This document shows positions 1 to 7,242 of a DNA stretch of 64,000 nt, piece after piece (position 1 is the first letter of the stretch; every line of letters begins with the position of its first letter). Made by a program: the position numbers and the translations under genes. The DNA is from Micrococcaceae bacterium Sec5.1 (lineage in GTDB: Bacteria; Actinomycetota; Actinomycetes; Actinomycetales; Micrococcaceae). The DNA is taken from NCBI GenBank assembly GCA_039636795.1, contig CP143430.1:5084001-5148000 (forward strand), in the 5' to 3' direction. The notes under the pieces are model-generated. The model worked only from the letters and a program-made list of their open reading frames with translations. It did not search any database and was not told the DNA's origin.

Positions 1-427
1 CAAGGGCGGTCGCGACAAAGAGGGCGTTACCCAATCCCCAACCAGCACGGAAACCCACCAACTGCTCAACACTGCCGGACAAACCGGACAACGATGCGAA
101 CACCACGATCACGGCCAGCCCGATCAGTAGCGTCTTCTTCCCGCCGATGCGCGAGGACACGAAGCCGCTGATCAACATCGCAATCGCCGTCACCAGGAAG
201 TAGCTCGTAAAGAGCAAGGAAACTTCGCTGGTGGACGCGTCCAGGTTCTTGGCGATTGCCGGCAGGATCGGGTCCACGAGTCCGATGCCCATGAACGCGA
301 ATACGGCTGCGAGCGCGGTGGCCCACACGGCCTTCGGCTGTTTGAGGAATGAAGCCTTTTCAGCTTCGAGGGTGGTTTCAGTAGTTGTCTCGGCGCTTTC
401 TGAAGCGTCAGCCAGTTGGCGTGACAT
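1..427 (-). CDS. MFS transporter, N-terminal part (cut by window edge)
   Basis: This is the first 142 residues of a major facilitator superfamily transporter; the rest lies outside the window. After a polar N-terminus of about 30 residues a first membrane helix leads into the stretch DPILPAIAKNLDAS, typical of drug-efflux type MFS proteins, followed by helix 2, the loop SSRIGGKK (the family's conserved loop between helices 2 and 3) and helix 3. The start is the ATG at 427. It lies 33 bp downstream of a MarR-type regulator on the same strand, so the two probably form one operon in which the regulator controls export. The substrate cannot be told from this fragment. Confidence 0.88.
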   Translation of the reverse strand, partial: MSRQLADASESAETTTETTLEAEKASFLKQPKAVWATALAAVFAFMGIGLVDPILPAIAKNLDASTSEVSLLFTSYFLVTAIAMLISGFVSSRIGGKKTLLIGLAVIVVFASLSGLSGSVEQLVGFRAGWGLGNALFVATAL

Positions 428-460
428 TCAAGGGCTCCTTGTCGGTGCGTTTAGTTCTGA

Positions 461-910
461 TTAGTTCTGGAATGAGCTGTTGAGTTTGCTGATGATAGGG
501 AGCGCCGCGGCGAGCTGCTCGATTTCATCGCTGCTGAGCTCCTGGAGCAACCCCGCCACCATCGCGTTTCGGCGCTGGTTGGCAGATTCGACGGCGGCGG
601 TCCCGGCTTTAGTGATAACCACCTGGACTGCGCGGGAATCGTTGACGTCGGGCTGCCTGCTGACGAGGCCTGAGCGTTCGAGCTTGATGATCTGCTCCGT
701 GGCGCTGGGGACCTTGATCCCCAGGTTCTTGGCGATGTCACCTACGCGGAGTCCGCCGTCGGAAATCATGGAGAGCAGGCTGAGCTGCGCTGCGGTGAGT
801 TCACCTTCCGGATCGAGGCGGCGAAACATATACACGCCCAGCCGCAAAGACTCGCGGAATTCCTGGGCGATATGGAGAAGCCGGGGGTCGGAAGCCGAAG
901 TGCTCATCAT
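461..910 (-). CDS. MarR family transcriptional regulator
   Basis: A 149-residue winged-helix repressor of the MarR family. Residues about 45-105 hold the DNA-binding part: the recognition helix region around VGDIAKNLGIKVPSATEQ and the wing with the NDSRAV turn, which matches the family's D-x-R motif. Flanking helices would make the dimer. Two ATG codons stand in tandem at 910 and 907, either of which could start it. It is followed by the MFS exporter gene, and two TTAGG-type dyads lie immediately upstream, so autoregulation and ligand-released control of the exporter is the likely scheme. The ligand is unknown. Confidence 0.9.
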   Translation of the reverse strand: MMSTSASDPRLLHIAQEFRESLRLGVYMFRRLDPEGELTAAQLSLLSMISDGGLRVGDIAKNLGIKVPSATEQIIKLERSGLVSRQPDVNDSRAVQVVITKAGTAAVESANQRRNAMVAGLLQELSSDEIEQLAAALPIISKLNSSFQN

Positions 911-912
911 AT

Positions 913-941
913 TTAGGTAGCCTAATAGTTAGGTGACCTAA
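913..941. promoter_or_regulatory. Paired MarR operator candidates
   Basis: Two near-identical perfect dyads, TTAGGTAGCCTAA at 913-925 and TTAGGTGACCTAA at 929-941, sit directly upstream of the MarR gene. Centres are 16 bp apart. Size, symmetry and position fit binding sites for the MarR dimer encoded next door. No other copy was noticed in the window. Confidence 0.7.
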
Positions 942-959
942 GAGTCAAGCGTAAGCGGG

Positions 960-1484
960 TCAAAGCTTTAGTTTCATGCCCTCATGGCTAGCGACAAAAC
1001 CCAATCGCTCGTAGAAACGATGTGCAGCCGCGCGGGACTTGTCAGTGGTCAGTTGGACCAGGGAGCATCCCCGCGCCCGCGCCTGATCGATCGCCCACTG
1101 GACCATGAGCGCGCCCACCCCCTGCCCGCGGAGCGCATCGTCCACACGGACCGCCTCGATCTGGGCACGCAACGATCCCCTGCGCGACAGGCCTGGGAGA
1201 TAGCTGAGCTGGAAAGTGGCAACGACCTCCCCGCCGAGTTCGCCCACCACCAAAAGGTGCGCGGGGTCGCCGTCGATCATTTCAAAAGCACGCTCGTACG
1301 GCGCAAGGTCGTCCAGATTTTCGCGGGTAGCGCCCAGCTGGTCATCCACCAGCAACGCAAGGATTCGCGGCACATCGGCCTTGGTAGCGCGCCGAAGACT
1401 AAACGTTCCAGAGTCGACGGCGGCAGTCATCAAAGCGGGCGCGGCAGCAGGGTCTGTGGTCACCACCCCAGCATGCCATTTCAT
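960..1484 (-). CDS. GNAT family N-acetyltransferase
   Basis: A GCN5-related acetyltransferase of up to 174 residues. The C-terminal half carries the acetyl-CoA signature: a beta strand ending in VRVDDALRGQGVGALMVQWA (the R/Q-x-x-G-x-G/A pyrophosphate loop), then QLTTDKSRAAAHRFYERLGF, the usual GNAT end with a conserved YERLGF turn. The substrate cannot be deduced; many such single-domain enzymes act on small amines. The start is uncertain: ATG at 1484 gives the full length, but ATG at 1430 (MTAAVDSG) is nearer to where family similarity begins, and neither has a clear ribosome site. It is divergent from the PadR gene at 1570. Confidence 0.85.
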   Translation of the reverse strand: MKWHAGVVTTDPAAAPALMTAAVDSGTFSLRRATKADVPRILALLVDDQLGATRENLDDLAPYERAFEMIDGDPAHLLVVGELGGEVVATFQLSYLPGLSRRGSLRAQIEAVRVDDALRGQGVGALMVQWAIDQARARGCSLVQLTTDKSRAAAHRFYERLGFVASHEGMKLKL

Positions 1485-1500
1485 TCAGAACTCGGTATTG

Positions 1501-1531
1501 CTAAGTACCGGTACTTAGTTCTACTATGTAG
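1501..1531. promoter_or_regulatory. Palindromes between GNAT and PadR genes
   Basis: A perfect 18-bp palindrome CTAAGTACCGGTACTTAG (1501-1518) is followed at 1521-1531 by the dyad CTAC-tat-GTAG. Both lie in the divergent intergenic region ahead of the PadR gene. They are the natural candidates for the PadR operator; which one is bound is inference. Confidence 0.5.
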
Positions 1532-1569
1532 TGGTAGCTAGTAATACTGAGTAGTGAAGGAGGTGTCCG

Positions 1570-1899
1570 ATGGGCAAGCAGATGACGGAGATGCTCAAAG
1601 GCACATTGGAGGGCATCGTGCTGGCCCTCCTGACCGGAAAGGCAGCGTATGGATACGAGATCACCACGCTGCTCCGGGAGCAGGGCTTCACCGAGATCGC
1701 TGAGGGCACTGTGTACGCACTGCTCGTCAGGATCGAACAAAAGGGGCTGGTAGACGTCGAAAAGCGCCCGTCTGAAAAAGGACCACCCCGCAAGGTGTAC
1801 ACGCTCAACGCGCAGGGCAAAAACGAGCTGGACGAATTCTGGAACACCTGGAGCTTCTTGTCCGAACGGCTTGAAGAGCTCCGCAAGGAAGGAAACTGA
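1570..1899 (+). CDS. PadR family transcriptional regulator
   Basis: A 109-residue PadR-like winged-helix regulator. The family hallmarks are present: LLTGKAAYGYEITTLL in the first helix pair, EGTVYALLVRIEQKGLV in the recognition helix region, and RKVYTLNAQGKNEL in the wing and final helix. A strong ribosome site (GAAGGAGG) precedes the ATG at 1570. It heads a tight operon with a DUF1048 protein and a two-gene ABC exporter; this arrangement is common for PadR repressors of drug-efflux pumps, which are induced when the regulator binds the drug. Confidence 0.92.
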   Translation: MGKQMTEMLKGTLEGIVLALLTGKAAYGYEITTLLREQGFTEIAEGTVYALLVRIEQKGLVDVEKRPSEKGPPRKVYTLNAQGKNELDEFWNTWSFLSERLEELRKEGN

Positions 1900-1900
1900 C

Positions 1901-2266
1901 ATGGCAGCAAAATGGATCGAACTGGTGACCGGTTCGCTCGAGCAGAAGAAGCAGTACAAGCAGGCCAAGTCGCGGCTGGATGCCCTGCCTGAGCCCTACC
2001 TCACCGTGGCCACAGCCTTCAACCGGTACCTCATGTACTACGGCGGGGTTACCGAAGGGGACACCATGGTGCAGATGTTCACGGACTTGGCTGACCTGTG
2101 GGAACGAGCCGCAGTCGACGGAACGCCCGTGAGCGGGATCGTGGGCGAAGATCCGATCGAATTCGCGGAGGCCTTTGCCCAGGCCTACGGCGGAAAGCGC
2201 TGGATTGATAAGGAACGCGAACGCCTCACGAAGGCTGTCGATAAAGCCAAGGAGGCTGAATCATGA
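1901..2266 (+). CDS. DUF1048 family protein
   Basis: A 121-residue, helix-rich cytoplasmic protein of the DUF1048 family. The start MAAKWIELVTGSLEQKKQYKQ and the FNRYLMYYGG stretch are typical. These proteins are found next to PadR regulators and ABC efflux genes; their role is not established. The ATG at 1901 follows the PadR stop almost at once and has AAGGAAGG upstream. The stop overlaps the next start by 4 bp (ATGA), indicating translational coupling to the exporter ATPase. Confidence 0.85.
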   Translation: MAAKWIELVTGSLEQKKQYKQAKSRLDALPEPYLTVATAFNRYLMYYGGVTEGDTMVQMFTDLADLWERAAVDGTPVSGIVGEDPIEFAEAFAQAYGGKRWIDKERERLTKAVDKAKEAES

Positions 2267-3042
2267 CCGCAACGGCAATCCGGGTAGAGGGCATCGAGAA
2301 GTCGTACAAGGATCTCCATGTTCTGCGCGGGGTGGATTTTGAGGTAGCGGCCGGCAGCATTTTCGCCCTCCTCGGCTCCAACGGAGCGGGCAAGACCACC
2401 ATGGTGAAGATCCTGTCCACCCTTCTGAAAGCCGACGCCGGCGCTGCCGCCGTCGAGGGTTTTGATGTTGCCACCGAATCGCTCCAAGTAAGGCAGTCCA
2501 TCAGCCTGACCGGGCAGTTCGCCGCAGTGGACGAGGTCCTGTCCGGCAAGGAGAACCTGATCCTGGTGGCGAAGCTGCGTCACCTGAAAAACCCAGGCAT
2601 GATCGCCGACGAGTTACTGGCTCAGTTCAGCCTCACTGAGGCAGGATCCCGCAAGGTGTCGACATACTCCGGTGGTATGCGTCGCCGCCTGGACATCGCC
2701 ATGAGCCTGATCGGCAACCCGAAGGTGATCTTCCTGGACGAACCGACCACCGGCCTCGATCCTGAAGCCCGCCTCGACGTGTGGCAGATCGTCAAGAACC
2801 TCGCGAACCAAGGGACCACGGTCCTGCTCACCACGCAGTACCTCGACGAAGCAGAGCAACTCGCGGACCGGATTGCCATTCTGCATGAGGGACGCATTAT
2901 CGCGAACGGCACCCTTGCCGAGCTCAAGCAACTGCTGCCGCCGGCCAAGATCGAGTATGTCGAGAAGCAGCCGAGCCTGGAGGACATCTTCCTGGCACTG
3001 GTTGGCACTGGTAACAACGAGTCAGTAAAGGACAGGTCATGA
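2263..3042 (+). CDS. ABC exporter ATP-binding protein (DrrA-like)
   Basis: ATPase subunit, 259 residues, of an ABC-2 type exporter. Visible motifs: Walker A GSNGAGKTT near residue 40, Q-loop around LTGQFAAVDEVLSG, signature YSGGMRRRLDIA near 138, Walker B VIFLDEP followed by the D-loop TTGLDP, and a switch histidine position occupied by Gln in LLTTQYLDEAEQLADR, as in DrrA (daunorubicin resistance) relatives. It energises the permease encoded next, from which it is separated by a 4-bp overlap. The exported compound is unknown; drugs or lipids are typical of this group. Confidence 0.92.
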   Translation: MTATAIRVEGIEKSYKDLHVLRGVDFEVAAGSIFALLGSNGAGKTTMVKILSTLLKADAGAAAVEGFDVATESLQVRQSISLTGQFAAVDEVLSGKENLILVAKLRHLKNPGMIADELLAQFSLTEAGSRKVSTYSGGMRRRLDIAMSLIGNPKVIFLDEPTTGLDPEARLDVWQIVKNLANQGTTVLLTTQYLDEAEQLADRIAILHEGRIIANGTLAELKQLLPPAKIEYVEKQPSLEDIFLALVGTGNNESVKDRS

Positions 3043-3800
3043 GCACCCACTTCTTCGCCGACACGTCCGTGCTGCTGGGCCGCTCCATGCGGCACATCTT
3101 CCGCAGCGTGGACACCATCATCACCACAGCGATCACTCCGATCGCCCTCATGTTGTTGTTCGTCTACGTATTCGGTGGCGCCATCAGGACCGATACGGAC
3201 AACTACGTGAACTACCTCCTGCCGGGCATCATGCTGATCGCGATCGCCTCCGGCATCGCCTACACGGCGGTCCGCTTGTTCACGGACATGCAGAGCGGCA
3301 TCTTCGAGCGGTTCCAGTCCATGCCGATTGCACGATCTTCGGTGCTGTGGGCCCACGTTCTCACTTCGCTGGTAGCCAACGGGCTCTCGCTGGTGATCAT
3401 TGTGGCCGTGGCCCTCCTTATGGGATTCCGGACTTCGGCAAGCGTGCTGGACTGGCTGGCAATTGCGGGAATCCTGGCGCTCTTCACCTTGGCGCTCACC
3501 TGGATCGCCATCATCGCGGGCCTTTCTGCGAAGTCCGTGGATGGTGCCGGCGGGTTCTCCTACCCGCTGATCTTCCTGCCATTCATCAGCTCGGCCTTTG
3601 TCCCCACGGAGACCATGCCCGGCCCGGTCCGATGGTTCGCCGAGAACCAGCCAGTCACCTCCATTGTGAACACCATCCAGGATCTGTTCGCGCAGCGCCC
3701 CGTTGGCGGCGACATCTGGGTTGCCCTGGCATGGTGCCTGGGGATCCTCGTACTCGCCTACGCATTCGCAGCGGCAGCGTATCGGCGGCAGATCGCCTAA
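3039..3800 (+). CDS. ABC-2 type exporter permease (DrrB-like)
   Basis: Membrane subunit, 253 residues, with about six transmembrane helices, of the ABC-2 family. The region FERFQSMPIARSSVLWAHV between helices 2 and 3, and the sequence near YPLIFLPFISSAFVPTETMPGPVRWFAENQPVT before the last helix, are characteristic of DrrB-type permeases. It pairs with the preceding ATPase to form the exporter under PadR control. A hairpin terminator follows 25 bp after the stop, ending the operon. Confidence 0.92.
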   Translation: MSTHFFADTSVLLGRSMRHIFRSVDTIITTAITPIALMLLFVYVFGGAIRTDTDNYVNYLLPGIMLIAIASGIAYTAVRLFTDMQSGIFERFQSMPIARSSVLWAHVLTSLVANGLSLVIIVAVALLMGFRTSASVLDWLAIAGILALFTLALTWIAIIAGLSAKSVDGAGGFSYPLIFLPFISSAFVPTETMPGPVRWFAENQPVTSIVNTIQDLFAQRPVGGDIWVALAWCLGILVLAYAFAAAAYRRQIA

Positions 3801-3824
3801 GGACTTGCCGTTTGAACTAGGCCT

Positions 3825-3852
3825 AAGCTCCCTTTTATCCACAGGGGAGCTT
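3825..3852 (+). terminator. Hairpin terminator after the PadR-ABC operon
   Basis: AAGCTCCC (3825-3832) pairs with GGGAGCTT (3845-3852) around a 12-base loop. It stands between the exporter operon and cycA, both on the plus strand, and would end the first transcript. There is no long U tract, as is usual in high-GC actinobacteria. Confidence 0.65.
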
Positions 3853-3963
3853 TCGCCGTGAGAGCCGATTAGCCATTGGTCAGACATTAGCTATAGCTTT
3901 ATCGAAACAGATTTGTAACGGCCGTCACCATTTTGGTGGGCTCTTCGAAGGGTTCTTGAACTA

Positions 3964-5424
3964 ATGTCCGATCAGACAACACAGGCGCAGACCGGCGTCT
4001 CCAGCAGGGACAGCGAGCCCCATCTGTCACGCTCGCTCAGCAACCGCCACATCCAGCTCCTGGCCATCGGCGGGGCCATCGGAACGGGCCTCTTCATGGG
4101 CTCGGGCAAAACCATCTCCGTGGCTGGACCCTCCGTGATCTTCGTGTACATGATCATCGGCTTCATGCTCTTCTTCGTCATGCGCGCCATGGGCCAACTC
4201 CTGTTGTCCAACCTGAACTACAAGTCCTTCAGCGACTTCGCCGGCGATCTCCTTGGCCCGTGGGCAGGCTTCTTCACCGGCTGGACCTACTGGTTCTGCT
4301 GGGTGGTCACCGGTGTTGCAGACGTTATCGCGATTGCCGGTTATGCCAATGAGCTGTGGCCAGGCGTTCAACTGTGGGTCCCGGGAATTGCGACGATCAT
4401 CATCCTGCTCCTCCTGAACCTCCCCACCGTGAAGGCATTCGGCGAGACCGAGTTCTGGTTCGCGCTCATCAAGATCGTTGCAATCGTCGCGCTGATCGTC
4501 GTTGGCTTGGTCATGATCTCCACCGGCTTCCAGTCCAACGCCGGCACCGCCAGCTTCACCAACCTCTGGAGCCATGGCGGATTCTTCCCCAAGGAATTCA
4601 TGGGCTTCGTGGCGGGCTTCCAGATCGCTGTCTTCGCGTTCGTGGGCATCGAATTGGTGGGCACTGCCGCAGCCGAAACCAAGAACCCGGAGCACAACCT
4701 TCCCCGCGCCATCAACGCTATCCCCCTGCGCGTCATGCTCTTCTACGTAGGCGCCCTCGTCATCCTCATGTCCGTCACCCCATGGACCGAGTTCAAGGCA
4801 GGACACAGCCCGTTCATCGCCATGTTCTCCCTGGCGGGCCTGGGTATGGCGGCCACGGTGGTCAACCTCGTGGTGCTCACCTCGGCCATGTCCTCGGCCA
4901 ACTCGGGCATCTACTCGACGTCGCGGATGGTGTTCGGCCTGGCCAACGATGGCGACGCACCCAAGGTCTTCGGCCGGCTCTCCAGCCGCAAAGTACCCCA
5001 GAACGCACTGTTCCTTTCCTGCGTCCTGCTGCTGGCCGGCGTCGTACTCCTCTACGCGGGCAAGGACGTCGGCGCAGCGTTCGACATGGTGACCACAGTG
5101 TCAGCGGTCTGCTTCATGTTTGTTTGGTCCATCATCCTGGCCAGCTACCTCGTGTACCGCAAGCGCCGTCCCGAGCAGCACGCGGCGTCGCCGTTCAAGA
5201 TGCCCGGCGGCATTCCGATGGTGTGGGTTGTGTTCGCCTTCTTCGCGTTCCTGGTCTGGGCCCTCACCACGCAGCCGGACACGCTCACGGCCCTGCTGGT
5301 GACGCCTATCTGGTTCGCGATTCTTGGCATCGCTTACGCCGTGGTCCGCAAATCACCGCTGCACCAGGCGCGCGTGGCCGAATGGAAGGCGATGGCGGAA
5401 GCCGAGACGGCGGCAGCGCGCTAA
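3964..5424 (+). CDS. cycA: D-serine/D-alanine/glycine permease CycA
   Basis: A 486-residue amino acid:proton symporter of the APC superfamily (AAT group) with about twelve membrane helices. It is strikingly like E. coli CycA over its whole length, for example SNRHIQLLAIGGAIGTGLFMG at the first helix, the block YMIIGFMLFFVMRAMGQLLLSN, and GWTYWFCWVVTG. Expected role is uptake of D-alanine, D-serine and glycine for catabolism or wall synthesis. The ATG at 3964 is taken because it opens the family-typical cytoplasmic N-terminus. An alanine dehydrogenase lies at 35.2 kb, but is not linked. A 32-bp-period repeat follows its stop. Confidence 0.93.
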   Translation: MSDQTTQAQTGVSSRDSEPHLSRSLSNRHIQLLAIGGAIGTGLFMGSGKTISVAGPSVIFVYMIIGFMLFFVMRAMGQLLLSNLNYKSFSDFAGDLLGPWAGFFTGWTYWFCWVVTGVADVIAIAGYANELWPGVQLWVPGIATIIILLLLNLPTVKAFGETEFWFALIKIVAIVALIVVGLVMISTGFQSNAGTASFTNLWSHGGFFPKEFMGFVAGFQIAVFAFVGIELVGTAAAETKNPEHNLPRAINAIPLRVMLFYVGALVILMSVTPWTEFKAGHSPFIAMFSLAGLGMAATVVNLVVLTSAMSSANSGIYSTSRMVFGLANDGDAPKVFGRLSSRKVPQNALFLSCVLLLAGVVLLYAGKDVGAAFDMVTTVSAVCFMFVWSIILASYLVYRKRRPEQHAASPFKMPGGIPMVWVVFAFFAFLVWALTTQPDTLTALLVTPIWFAILGIAYAVVRKSPLHQARVAEWKAMAEAETAAAR

Positions 5425-5437
5425 CCCCCTCCCGATC

Positions 5438-5510
5438 CTCTCTCACATCCTGCGGCTTTTTGGGCGACGTTCTCTCACGTCCTGCGGGTTTCGGGTGAGT
5501 TCATCTCGGC
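5438..5510. repeat. 32-bp phased repeat, copy A
   Basis: Just after cycA the sequence reads CTCTCTCAC (ending 5446) and TTCTCTCAC (ending 5478), i.e. two reverse-strand GTGAGAGAR words exactly 32 bp apart, with the spacer CGTCCTGCGG-type sequence; a decayed third word lies at 5502-5510. It belongs to the same family as the loci at 6018, 16039 and 40627. It overlaps slightly with the end of the minus-strand gene ending at 5501. Confidence 0.75.
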
Positions 5511-5839
5511 TGGGACGGATTGCCCGGAACCCCCTGCGACGGCGGGTTGATAGGCGGCCCCGCAGTTGCGGGGCTGACATGCGAACCCGTGCTGGTTTGG
5601 CTGACTTCCGGGGTGGTCGGGGAGCTCGTGCCGCTCGGCTCAGCGCCGTTCTTGAGTGCTTCCAGCCGGTGCTCAAGTACCTGGATGACGGGGAGTCTGC
5701 TGCCGTGTGCCCGTTCGTAGCTGAGCAGCTGCTCGATGCCGTTCTGATCGAGGCCAGAAATGCGTGACGGCAAGGTTCCACTGGGAATATGGTCGTAATC
5801 CACCAAGGGCAACTCGCTGTGCTGAGGGATTTCGTTCAC
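5501..5839 (-). CDS. Conserved actinobacterial protein of unknown function (DUF8129-like)
   Basis: A 112-residue protein with a conserved first half: LPLVDYDHIPSGTLPSRISGL, then QLLSYERAHGSRLPVIQVLEHRLEAL, followed by a low-complexity Ser/Thr/Pro/Gly tail. The DYDH-L and YE-AHg-R pattern is a recurring actinobacterial family that I associate with DUF8129; this is from memory. No signal peptide or catalytic motif is visible; a small helical cytoplasmic protein is likely. The start is GTG at 5839, chosen for its clear AGGAGG ribosome site 7 bp upstream. The 3' end touches the phased repeat array. Confidence 0.7.
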   Translation of the reverse strand: MNEIPQHSELPLVDYDHIPSGTLPSRISGLDQNGIEQLLSYERAHGSRLPVIQVLEHRLEALKNGAEPSGTSSPTTPEVSQTSTGSHVSPATAGPPINPPSQGVPGNPSQPR

Positions 5840-5971
5840 TGAAGACCTCCTGTTGTCCGCTGCGGGTCAGCGTCCTGACCGGCAATCAACGTCAGCTAAC
5901 AATGCCAACGTAGCAGCGTTCAGAGAAGAAAATAAGGCTGCTGACCTTTTCAGAGGAGCGGTATAACGGCC

Positions 5972-6004
5972 GACGTCGGCACCCAAGGGTTGGGTGCCGA
6001 CGTC
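5972..6004. terminator. Strong bidirectional hairpin
   Basis: GACGTCGGCACCCAA (5972-5986) and its exact complement TTGGGTGCCGACGTC (5990-6004) form a 15-bp perfect stem with a 3-base loop, followed by gcgcTTTTcTT. It lies downstream of mtlD (minus strand, ends 6094), although the T tract is on the plus-strand side. Most likely it is a terminator or barrier between the mannitol operon and the gene at 5839. Confidence 0.6.
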
Positions 6005-6017
6005 GCGCTTTTCTTAT

Positions 6018-6090
6018 GTGAGAGAACGTCTGGCAAAAAGCCGCAGGACGTGAGAGAACGTCCGGCAAAAAGCCGCAGGACGTGAGAGAA
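6018..6090. repeat. 32-bp phased repeat, copy B
   Basis: Three GTGAGAGAA words start at 6018, 6050 and 6082, exactly 32 bp apart. The two spacers are nearly identical and contain the small hairpin GGC-aaaaa-GCC. The array abuts the 3' end of mtlD. This is the best-preserved array of the four found in the window. Confidence 0.85.
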
Positions 6091-6093
6091 GAA

Positions 6094-7242
6094 TCAGGCC
6101 TCGGCTTTGCGGTCCTCTATGAGCTTCTGGATCGCCGGGAACAGCGGGTGCGACGCCGGAAGTTCGGTAATGCGCTCGACGGCGGCGGCCGCGTCGAGCT
6201 CGGAGAGCATGTTGGCGAGTTCCACGGCTTCGTCGTCGGATCCGTCGTCGAAACGAAGGGCAGCCGACATCGCCTCCAGCAGGGCAACCGGCGTGACACC
6301 ACGCTCGGCAAGCTCAGCCGCTGGGCCGACAAACCTCTCGTGCCGGCCAAGCTTCCGCAGCGGTGCCCGGCCGACGCGAACCACGGTATCCGGCAGGTAC
6401 GGGTTGGTGAAGCGGGACAGGATCTTCTGCACGTACGCTTCCTGCTCGGCCTCCACGAATCCGTGTTTGGCCACCAGAAGTTCCTTGGTCTCTTCAAGAA
6501 CAGCCCTGACCTTCGCCGCAACGGACGGATCGGCCATGGCATCGGAGATCTTCTCCAGGCCCGCCGCGTACCCGAAGTACGCGGCAGACGCATGCCCGGT
6601 GTTCACTGTGAACAGCTTGCGCTCGATGTACGGGCCAAGCTCGTCCACGAAAGTGGCTCCCGGAATGACGGGGACGCGATCACCAAACGGCGTGCGGTCG
6701 ATGACCCATTCGTAGAACGTCTCCACCGTGACATCCAGGCCCTGGCCCGGCTCCTGATTCGGGACAATGCGGTCCACTGCCGTATTGGCAAAGACAGCCA
6801 CTGAGTCCAAATCAGCCGCGGAGTCGTCCCAGGCCGCACGGACCTCCACTTCCAGGAGGTGCGTCGCGTTGATGGCGTTCTCGCACGCCATCACCTGCAA
6901 CGGTGGCAACGAAGGCTCCCGTGCCGCCAGCCCACGTGCGATCACCGGTGCCACGAACTTCAGGATGTGTGGCCCCACCGCAGTGGTGACCACATCCGCC
7001 GTCGAAATTTCCTCAACAACGGCATCTTCCTGCGTACTCGAGTTCAGCGCACGGAACCCGTCCACGGTTTTGACCGCCGGGTTCTCGCCCACCTCATGGA
7101 CGTCGTAGCTGCTGGCGGAGGCGAGCTGGCTGATCAGTGCATCCGCAACGTCGGCGAACACCACTTCATAGCCGGCTTCGTGCAGCAACAGCCCCACAAA
7201 GCCGCGTCCAATGTTGCCTGCCCCAAAATGGACTGCCTTCAC
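6094..7242 (-). CDS. mtlD: Mannitol-1-phosphate 5-dehydrogenase
   Basis: A 382-residue NAD-dependent polyol dehydrogenase that oxidises mannitol-1-phosphate, the product of the mannitol PTS, to fructose-6-phosphate. The N-terminus [17 protein letters not shown] is the dinucleotide-binding Rossmann loop of MtlD. Further marks are [22 protein letters not shown] and [17 protein letters not shown], the last two lying in the conserved substrate/catalytic region of the long-chain mannitol dehydrogenase family. The start is GTG at 7242, overlapping the mtlA stop by one base (TAGTG), so the two are translationally coupled. Confidence 0.95.
   Translation of the reverse strand: MKAVHFGAGNIGRGFVGLLLHEAGYEVVFADVADALISQLASASSYDVHEVGENPAVKTVDGFRALNSSTQEDAVVEEISTADVVTTAVGPHILKFVAPVIARGLAAREPSLPPLQVMACENAINATHLLEVEVRAAWDDSAADLDSVAVFANTAVDRIVPNQEPGQGLDVTVETFYEWVIDRTPFGDRVPVIPGATFVDELGPYIERKLFTVNTGHASAAYFGYAAGLEKISDAMADPSVAAKVRAVLEETKELLVAKHGFVEAEQEAYVQKILSRFTNPYLPDTVVRVGRAPLRKLGRHERFVGPAAELAERGVTPVALLEAMSAALRFDDGSDDEAVELANMLSELDAAAAVERITELPASHPLFPAIQKLIEDRKAEA

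Noticed and set aside
2622..3887. Long minus-strand frame of over 400 codons across the ABC exporter
   Set aside because: It is antisense to two well-recognised genes and has low-complexity Arg/Asp/Gly content typical of shadow frames in GC-rich DNA.
4356..5498. 380-codon plus-strand frame over cycA
   Set aside because: Out of phase with the clear CycA frame, Arg/Pro/His-rich, no family resemblance.
5972..6004. Riboswitch or attenuator for mtl genes
   Set aside because: The hairpin lies after the 3' end of mtlD, not in a leader; a terminator is simpler.
6018..6090. CRISPR array
   Set aside because: Regular spacing is 32 bp, but the repeat word is only 9 bp, spacers are near-identical and there are three units with no cas genes.
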